In this document: in pieces, positions 7,829 through 12,431 of the stretch | Numbering within the stretch: position 1 is the stretch's first letter | Layout of the letters: the number at the start of each line of letters is the position of its first letter | Assembly (NCBI GenBank): GCA_964599655.1 | Contig: CAZRGV010000161.1 | Location: forward strand, 1 to 12,431 | Length of the DNA: 12,431 nt | DNA from: CAZRGV01 sp964599655 | Lineage (GTDB): Bacteria; Planctomycetota; Planctomycetia; Isosphaerales; Isosphaeraceae | Direction of reading: 5' to 3' | Notes under the pieces: model-generated | Database searches by the model: none | What the model saw: only the letters and a program-made list of their open reading frames with translations | Told to the model about the DNA's origin: nothing | Made by a program: the position numbers and the translations under genes

Positions 7829-8300
7829 GTCGGCGCTCCCAGGGCTGGCGGGGATGCGGCGGCTCGACGCCGGCCGGTGTCAGATGAGGATACGCTTGCG
7901 GGCCAGGCACGGCCTCGACTGGCTCGGCCTGCTCCGGCCGTTCCTCAACGGGCGGTAGGCCCGGCTCTCGGATATCTTGCCAAAGGGTCACGTCCAGCGA
8001 GCTTCGACGCTTGAAGAGCACGAGAATCAGGGCCAGGGCCAGGCCGGCCTCACACGCCGCGACTGTCAGGATGACGATCGTGAAGACGATGCCCGTCCAG
8101 TTGCCGTGGTACCGGCCGAAGCCGACCAGAGTCAGTGCCGTGCCCTGAAGCATCAACTCGGCCGACAGGAACACGACGATCAGGTTCCGCCGAGAGAGGA
8201 AGCCGAGCATGCCCAGGGCCATCAGGACAGCCCCGACCAGCAGGTAGTTGGACAGCATGTCGAAGGTAAAGGCGTCTGGCGGAGGCATGGCCTGGCTCAC
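7821..8300 (-). CDS. nuoK: NADH-quinone oxidoreductase subunit K
   Basis: Small three-helix membrane subunit of complex I, related to MrpC, which helps carry the polar axis between the quinone site and the antiporter-like subunits. The two essential membrane glutamates are present: Glu48 (FLSAELMLQG, E. coli E36) and Glu84 (AACEAGLALAL, E. coli E72). The core ends near residue 98; another 60 hydrophilic residues follow, rich in Pro and Glu, where the family normally stops at about 100. The start is uncertain: GTG at 8298-8300 gives 159 residues, ATG at 8286-8288 gives 155, and ATG at 8256-8258 (MLSNYLL) gives 145, closest to usual family N-termini. None has a clear ribosome binding site. The TAA stop overlaps the nuoL GTG start. 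Confidence 0.95.
   Translation of the reverse strand: MSQAMPPPDAFTFDMLSNYLLVGAVLMALGMLGFLSRRNLIVVFLSAELMLQGTALTLVGFGRYHGNWTGIVFTIVILTVAACEAGLALALILVLFKRRSSLDVTLWQDIREPGLPPVEERPEQAEPVEAVPGPQAYPHLTPAGVEPPHPRQPWERRRD
7836..7840 (-). promoter_or_regulatory. nuoL ribosome binding site supporting a GTG start
   Basis: GGGAG on the minus strand lies inside the 3' end of nuoK, seven bases before the GTG at 7826-7828. It settles the non-ATG start for nuoL and implies translational coupling with nuoK. Confidence 0.65.
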
Positions 8301-8373
8301 AGGATTTCAGGATTCGCCAAAGATCAAAAGCGATTTCGCATGAACGGCTCAACGAGCCATGATCATCAAAGTG
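8301..8373 (-). other. nuoJ-nuoK spacer with a small hairpin
   Basis: These 73 bp contain GGCTC-AAC-GAGCC (8346-8358), a perfect five-base stem, 15 bases after the nuoJ stop in the transcript. Further on, GCG/CGC flanking AAAT is followed by TTTT on the minus strand, a very weak terminator-like shape. It might tune J-to-K read-through or messenger processing, but may be nothing. Confidence 0.25.
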
Positions 8374-9231
8374 TCACGACTGTTGGCGGTTCTCGGGCCG
8401 GACAGGGGGTTTGGGAGTCGCGATCGCGGCGGCTCCCACCAGGGCGACGAACAGCAAGGTGCCCGCGATCTCGACGGTCAGCAGATGGTCGGTGTAGAGG
8501 GTGCCGCCCAGGCCCGCGACGTGTGCCGGTGGGATTCCGTTCTTGGCCAGAGCCGATGACTCGGCAACCAGGTCGGAGGTCGGACGCCAGGCGTGGGCGA
8601 TGACCTGGGCCGGCATCGAGTTCTCGGCGAGTTGCGAGCGTGAGGGCAGATCCTTGGCACCAACGAGGCGACGCTCAATGCCGGTGCCGTCGACGGGACG
8701 GCTTTCGGACGTCTTCACCATCAGCACGCCATAGCTCAGCGTGCCGAGCAGGAGGAAACTCGTGAGAACCGACCAACCTGGAGCGCGGGCCAGTCGGTCG
8801 TAGAGGGCCAAACCCTCGGACTGGGCGAGCATGATGACGAAGAGGAACGTCACGATGATGGCACCGGCGTACACGATCACCGTTCCGGCCGCGAGGAATT
8901 GCGCCCCGGCCAGCAGGAACAGTCCTGAGGTCGCGAGGATCACCGTGGCGAACCAGAGGGCGCTATGGACCGGGTTGCGACTCGTGACCATGAGAATACC
9001 GCCGAGGATCGCCAGCAACGAGAACGCATAAAAGAACAGGCTTGCGAGAAACGTCGCGGGTGGCGACCACAACAAGGCCAAAGCCACGGCGGCTAGAACC
9101 ACGAGCAGATATCCCGCCGCATGGGCGAACCGAGGTCTCGCCCGCTTGTGATTGTGCGGCAGGAGGAGGTAGGTTCCAACGGCGCCAAGGCCGACGGCGA
9201 GCAGGATCAGGATGGAAGAACCGCTTGTCAT
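8374..9231 (-). CDS. nuoJ: NADH-quinone oxidoreductase subunit J, extended
   Basis: Membrane subunit of complex I next to NuoK and NuoH. The core signature is present: FFYAFSLLAILGGILMVTSRNPVHSALWF (67-94) and the TM3 segment VYAGAIIVTFLFVIMLAQ (120-137), whose Tyr121 corresponds to E. coli Tyr59 in the helix with the pi-bulge. The last helix is about 251-271. At 285 residues it far exceeds the usual 165-200. Two additions explain this: an N-terminal hairpin of two extra hydrophobic segments (about 6-24 and 38-55) and a hydrophilic loop of about 75 residues (172-247) between the last two helices. A short Pro-rich tail ends it. The ATG overlaps the nuoI stop by four bases (ATGA), with no separate ribosome binding site, so coupling is likely. 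Confidence 0.95.
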   Translation of the reverse strand: MTSGSSILILLAVGLGAVGTYLLLPHNHKRARPRFAHAAGYLLVVLAAVALALLWSPPATFLASLFFYAFSLLAILGGILMVTSRNPVHSALWFATVILATSGLFLLAGAQFLAAGTVIVYAGAIIVTFLFVIMLAQSEGLALYDRLARAPGWSVLTSFLLLGTLSYGVLMVKTSESRPVDGTGIERRLVGAKDLPSRSQLAENSMPAQVIAHAWRPTSDLVAESSALAKNGIPPAHVAGLGGTLYTDHLLTVEIAGTLLFVALVGAAAIATPKPPVRPENRQQS

Positions 9232-9863
9232 GCCAGGGGCCCCGGAATTGGACCGGTCGTGGAGGTCGTGTTGTGCTCGGTGGTCTGGGTGATCGAACGC
9301 AACGGGCCAGCCTCGCCATTCGGCAACGGAGGGTTGCCGGTCTTCATCGGTTCGGCGTCCTTGGTCACGTCGAAGACCGAGAGCAGCTTGGTCTTGTCGA
9401 AGATCATTTGTTCGCGTGAAAGTCCCGTCAGATCATAAAGACCCGTCAACTCGATGGCGTCGACGGGACAGGCTTCCTCGCACATGCCGCAGTAAATACA
9501 TCGCAGCTCGTCGATAACGAAGCTCTCGGGATACTTTTCGCGGTCGTCCCAGGTGTCGGGCGCGGTGGCTCCGACAATGTCGATGCAGTGGGCCGGACAG
9601 GCGGTGGCGCAGAGCATGCAGGCGACGCACTTGACCCGCCCGTTTTCATCCTTGTTGAGCCGATGCACGCCCCGGTAGTTGGCCGTTGGGATGTGCTGCT
9701 CTTCGGGATACTGGATGGTGACCGCCTTGCCGCCGATCGCCGCGCCCAGGATATGACGGCCCGTGACCGCCAGACCGGTGAGGATCTGAGGCAGGTAGGT
9801 CTTCTCCAGGAGGTTCAGCCTGGGCGGTTGGAGCCGCTTCAGCTTGGGGTCGTCGGGTCGCAT
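9228..9863 (-). CDS. nuoI: NADH-quinone oxidoreductase subunit I, ferredoxin-like
   Basis: Peripheral-arm subunit holding the two [4Fe-4S] clusters N6a and N6b, which pass electrons from NuoG towards the terminal N2 cluster in NuoB. Two full motifs are visible: Cys79-82-85-89 followed by Pro90 (CVACMLCATACP) and Cys122-125-128-132 followed by Pro133 (CIYCGMCEEACP). The N-terminal 25-45 region (LPQILTGLAVTGRHILG) fits the amphipathic helices that rest on the membrane arm. At 211 residues it is longer than E. coli NuoI (180), mainly through a Thr/Pro-rich tail after about residue 175. The ATG is backed by AGAGGA eight bases upstream. A 72-bp spacer follows nuoH; the stop overlaps the nuoJ start. 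Confidence 0.97.
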   Translation of the reverse strand: MRPDDPKLKRLQPPRLNLLEKTYLPQILTGLAVTGRHILGAAIGGKAVTIQYPEEQHIPTANYRGVHRLNKDENGRVKCVACMLCATACPAHCIDIVGATAPDTWDDREKYPESFVIDELRCIYCGMCEEACPVDAIELTGLYDLTGLSREQMIFDKTKLLSVFDVTKDAEPMKTGNPPLPNGEAGPLRSITQTTEHNTTSTTGPIPGPLA

Positions 9864-9871
9864 GGGCCAGT

Positions 9872-9877
9872 TCCTCT
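9872..9877 (-). promoter_or_regulatory. nuoI ribosome binding site
   Basis: AGAGGA on the minus strand, eight bases before the nuoI ATG, in the same nine-base context GAGAGGAAC as at nuoM. It supports the chosen start over the TTG-initiated frame at 9939 that crosses the H/I spacer in another phase. Confidence 0.7.
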
Positions 9878-9935
9878 CGGAGCTCGTATTCGTGGTCTTT
9901 TGGGTCTTCGGCTTGGGGGTCGCGAATCGACTCGA

Positions 9936-10997
9936 TCAATCCATGAGACCGCTCATCCGAAGTGCCTGCACAACACCGGCGGTCGCCACCAGGTTAAGCA
10001 GGGCCAGGGGAATCATCCGCTTCCAGGCGACGTCCATGAGCGTATCGTATCGGAACCGGGGCAAGGTCCAGCGCACCCACATGATAAAAATGATCATACA
10101 GGAAACCTTGAACAACAAGACAGCGACTTTCAAGAGAGCGAAAAACCAGCCGGTCTGCGCCTGGTCAAGCACGAACGGAACGTCCCAGCCGCCGAAGAAA
10201 AGGATCACGGTAAGGTAGCTAACAGTGATCACATGGAGATATTCGCCGAGAAAGAACATGCCGAACTTCATGGCCGAGTATTCGGTATGGAATCCGCCGA
10301 CGAGTTCCTGTTCCGATTCCGGCAGGTCGAATGGAAGGCGATTCGTCTCGGCGAAGGCGCTGACGAGGAACAGGAGGAACCCGACCGGCTGCGCGATGAT
10401 GCCCCACATGTGACGGTCTTGCCAGTTGACGATCGTATTCAGATCGAGCGAGCGGCAGATGAGAACCATGCCGAGAATCGACATGCCCAGCGGGATTTCG
10501 TAGCTGATAATCTGAGCGCTTGACCGCAAGCCGCCGAGGAACGAGTACTTGTTGTTCGATGCCCAGCCGGCGAGGATCACGCCGTACACCGAGAGGCTGC
10601 CGATGGCGAAGATATAGACGATGCCGACGTCGATCCCGGGCGCGATTTGAAACTGGACGTTGTCACCGCCGGGGAACGGTAGGTTCGCGCCTGTATTTCC
10701 GACCGGACCGAAGGGGACGACCGCGAAGGCGATCGTCGCCGCCACAATGGCGATGATCGGCGCCAGGATGTAAAGCGGCTTGTTCACATGGCTGGGGACG
10801 ACGTCCTCCTTGAGGATCATCTTGGCTCCGTCGGCCAGTGGTTGAAAGAGTCCGAACGGGCCAGCGCGGTTCGGGCCGATGCGGTCCTGCGACCAGGCCG
10901 CGATCTTGCGTTCCACCAGAATCAGGTACGCCACCGCGCCCTGGCTGATGCCGACCACGATCGAAATCTTCACCAGGATGCCGATCACGTACCACAT
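9936..10997 (-). CDS. nuoH: NADH-quinone oxidoreductase subunit H
   Basis: Membrane subunit that joins the two arms of complex I and forms much of the quinone chamber and the entry of the E-channel. The 353 residues are a normal family length with eight expected transmembrane helices. Diagnostic motifs are VERKIAAWSQDRIGPNRAGP (28-47) with GLFQPLADGAKMILKED (49-65), the AETNRLPFDLPESEQELVGGF loop (216-236) rich in conserved acids and Arg, HTEYSAMKFGMFFLGEY (237-253) and the late WVRWTLPRFRYDTLM (307-321). All look intact. The ATG has GGGAGA about ten bases upstream. A 110-bp spacer separates it from nuoG; apart from a short CCAA/TTGG stem at 11065-11076 nothing stands out in that spacer. Confidence 0.98.
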   Translation of the reverse strand: MWYVIGILVKISIVVGISQGAVAYLILVERKIAAWSQDRIGPNRAGPFGLFQPLADGAKMILKEDVVPSHVNKPLYILAPIIAIVAATIAFAVVPFGPVGNTGANLPFPGGDNVQFQIAPGIDVGIVYIFAIGSLSVYGVILAGWASNNKYSFLGGLRSSAQIISYEIPLGMSILGMVLICRSLDLNTIVNWQDRHMWGIIAQPVGFLLFLVSAFAETNRLPFDLPESEQELVGGFHTEYSAMKFGMFFLGEYLHVITVSYLTVILFFGGWDVPFVLDQAQTGWFFALLKVAVLLFKVSCMIIFIMWVRWTLPRFRYDTLMDVAWKRMIPLALLNLVATAGVVQALRMSGLMD

Positions 10998-11107
10998 GGA
11001 ATCGACGTCTCCCGCCGGCTAGAAACTCTGGAAATCACGGCTCTGCCAAACTATCTGAGATCCGCCAACTGGTTGGTTCGAAGCCGATCAACGATGACGA
11101 TCGAGCC

Positions 11108-12431
11108 TCACGCCGGCGCTCCTGTACCGGCCCTGGATGCACGGCTGCCGTTCGTGGACTCGGTGGTGTTGTGACTCCGAGGCGAGAGCCAAGGATCGAC
11201 ATACGAGAATGTCGCACCTCTTTCCGGTGCAGCCTCACCGAGCACGACTCCGAACTCGGGCACAACGCCTCCCGTGACGCATGCGAAGGCGGGGACCTCC
11301 TTGGCCACGTCGGCGAGAACCTCGTGCGAGGAAACCGGGCCGGCGTGTCGGTTGGAGAGAATCGCCAGGAGGTCGAGATCGGGCAGGCTGCCGTCTCGGG
11401 GCGGCAAGGCGGCCTCGGAATACTGGAGACGGCCGTCGGCATTGACGTAGCAACCCGCCTTTTCGGCGAAGGTGGCACCGGCGAGGGCCACGTCGGCCGC
11501 CTGGGCCAGCGGCGTGACGTGCGTGTCCTGAACCACGAGCCACTCGACCTTGGTGCGGAGCGGCGGAACGTCGGCTTCACCGAAGGCGGGTTCCGTGGCG
11601 TCGGAGGTAACGTAGAGGCCCCGGAACTCGCCGCGTTCGGCGCGGGCACGAATCGACTCGTAATGGATCACTTCACCCTGGAAGTGTTGAAGGATGGCCT
11701 CGACTCCCTTGCGGTTTGGGCACTTCTCGGCACGGATGGTAAAGGGGCGGCAGACGACGAAACTGGTGTCGCCGGTACGCCCCTCCCGCGGGTCGGGGGT
11801 GAAGGTCTGATCGACGCCGATGTGCGGCACTGGCCCGAGGGCGAGCACGTTCTCCGGGTTCAGGCTCTTGAGGTACGAGGCCATCAGGTAGGCTTCCTCG
11901 ACCGTCAGGAAGGGGGAGAGGATGCCCGCGACTTTACCCTTCTCGCGAGCGATACGAGCGAAGCCCTCCCCCACGGTGGCCAGCGTCTGGTCGATCGGGG
12001 TCTGGGTCATCGTGCCGTCCTTGCGGACGTACATCCCGGAGAGCAAGTTCGGGTCGTTCGCGGACTTGTAGCTGTAACGCCCCTCGTCGCAGATCCAGTA
12101 ATCGTTGACGTGCGGATTGTAGCGGGCGCGGAACCGCCAGAGCTGCCCGCGGTTCTCCTCGGCGTAGATGTTGCAGCCCGAGGCGCAGCCGGTGCAGACC
12201 GAGTCGTGCTTTGAGAGGAACCAGGAGCGTTGCTTGTGCAGGAAGTCCTTGTCGAGGAGGGCGCCCACGGGGCAAAGGTCGACGACGTTGCCGGCCAGAG
12301 GGTTATCGACGGGATGATCGGGGAAGATGTTGATCTCGGCATGGCTGCCGCGCCGCATGACCTGCAACTCACCAGTCTGAGTGATCTCGCGGGTGAAGCG
12401 GACGCAGCGGGTGCACATGATGCACCGGTCC
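11108..12431 (-). CDS. nuoG: NADH-quinone oxidoreductase subunit G (5' end outside window)
   Basis: Peripheral-arm Fe-S subunit that relays electrons from NuoE/F to NuoI. The frame is open to the right edge; 440 codons are visible, beginning DRCIMCTRCVRF, and the ATG at 12418 is internal. The N4 [4Fe-4S] cluster ligands are Cys3, Cys6, Cys9 and Cys53 (LCPVGALLDKDF). A second set, Cys79, Cys82, Cys86 (CTGCASGC) and Cys114 (ICDEGRYSY), matches the off-pathway N7 cluster of E. coli and Thermus. The N1b and N5 ligands should lie beyond the edge. The rest is a molybdopterin-oxidoreductase-like fold remnant with FAEKAGCYVNADGRLQ (321-336). Only about 325 residues follow the N7 motif, much shorter than in E. 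coli, so the whole protein is probably about 550 residues. It ends in a Ser/Thr/Ala-rich tail. Confidence 0.97.
   Translation of the reverse strand, partial: DRCIMCTRCVRFTREITQTGELQVMRRGSHAEINIFPDHPVDNPLAGNVVDLCPVGALLDKDFLHKQRSWFLSKHDSVCTGCASGCNIYAEENRGQLWRFRARYNPHVNDYWICDEGRYSYKSANDPNLLSGMYVRKDGTMTQTPIDQTLATVGEGFARIAREKGKVAGILSPFLTVEEAYLMASYLKSLNPENVLALGPVPHIGVDQTFTPDPREGRTGDTSFVVCRPFTIRAEKCPNRKGVEAILQHFQGEVIHYESIRARAERGEFRGLYVTSDATEPAFGEADVPPLRTKVEWLVVQDTHVTPLAQAADVALAGATFAEKAGCYVNADGRLQYSEAALPPRDGSLPDLDLLAILSNRHAGPVSSHEVLADVAKEVPAFACVTGGVVPEFGVVLGEAAPERGATFSYVDPWLSPRSHNTTESTNGSRASRAGTGAPA

Noticed and set aside
9864..9939. TTG-initiated frame across the nuoH-nuoI spacer, starting on the nuoH stop
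   Set aside because: It is out of phase with nuoI and continues as a shadow inside it; the spacer contains the nuoI ribosome binding site, which explains it better.
9588..10523. Long open frame on the plus strand antisense to nuoI and nuoH (311 codons)
   Set aside because: Both opposite genes are clear and conserved; the translation is His/Arg/Glu-rich and matches nothing I recognise.
11171..12214. Long open frame on the plus strand antisense to nuoG (347 codons)
   Set aside because: It lies wholly opposite a gene with unmistakable Fe-S motifs; its translation is Gly/Arg/Glu-rich with no family signature, as expected of an antisense frame in high-GC DNA.
2134..12431. Additional gene or new system inserted in the nuo operon
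   Set aside because: Gene order G-H-I-J-K-L-M-N is canonical, and the largest spacer is 158 bp with no credible frame.

Overview
The window is high-GC DNA holding the distal part of a respiratory complex I (NADH:quinone oxidoreductase, nuo) operon on the minus strand. It faces the 3' end of a plus-strand gene for a HEAT-repeat/c-type cytochrome protein. That protein ends in a CAACH haem site followed by a distal Met-Pro-Glu-Gly-Leu, an architecture characteristic of Planctomycetota and Verrucomicrobiota. Together with the GC-rich composition and the long Pro/Ala-rich or His-rich additions to several Nuo subunits, this points to a planctomycete, perhaps in or near Isosphaeraceae. The phylum is a fairly confident inference; the family is only a guess.

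Layout, left to right: 1-1764 (+) is a 5'-truncated HEAT/cytochrome c gene. 1765-2133 is a convergent intergenic region with an AT-rich island, two copies of a 14-bp direct repeat and a nested inverted repeat. 2134-12431 (-) is nuoG(partial)-H-I-J-K-L-M-N, in transcription order from right to left. Three junctions overlap (I/J and M/N by the 4-base ATGA, K/L by 8 bases). Four have spacers: G/H 110 bp, H/I 72 bp, J/K 73 bp, L/M 158 bp. nuoA-F are not in the window; the right edge cuts nuoG just before its N4 cluster cysteines.

How the genes work together: NuoG and NuoI carry the Fe-S wire of the peripheral arm. NuoH forms the quinone-site/membrane junction. NuoJ and NuoK form the linking membrane segment, and NuoN, NuoM and NuoL are the three antiporter-like proton-pumping subunits. 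Nearly all the charged residues expected for pumping are present by motif. The exception is NuoN, where the TM7 lysine position reads arginine.

I found no mobile element, CRISPR array, RNA gene or evident new system. The points worth a second look are variations on complex I (Lys-to-Arg in NuoN, a retained N7 motif in a short NuoG, His-rich loops in NuoL and NuoM, extra segments in NuoJ and NuoK, soluble tails on several subunits) and structured non-coding DNA in the L/M spacer and the convergent intergenic region.
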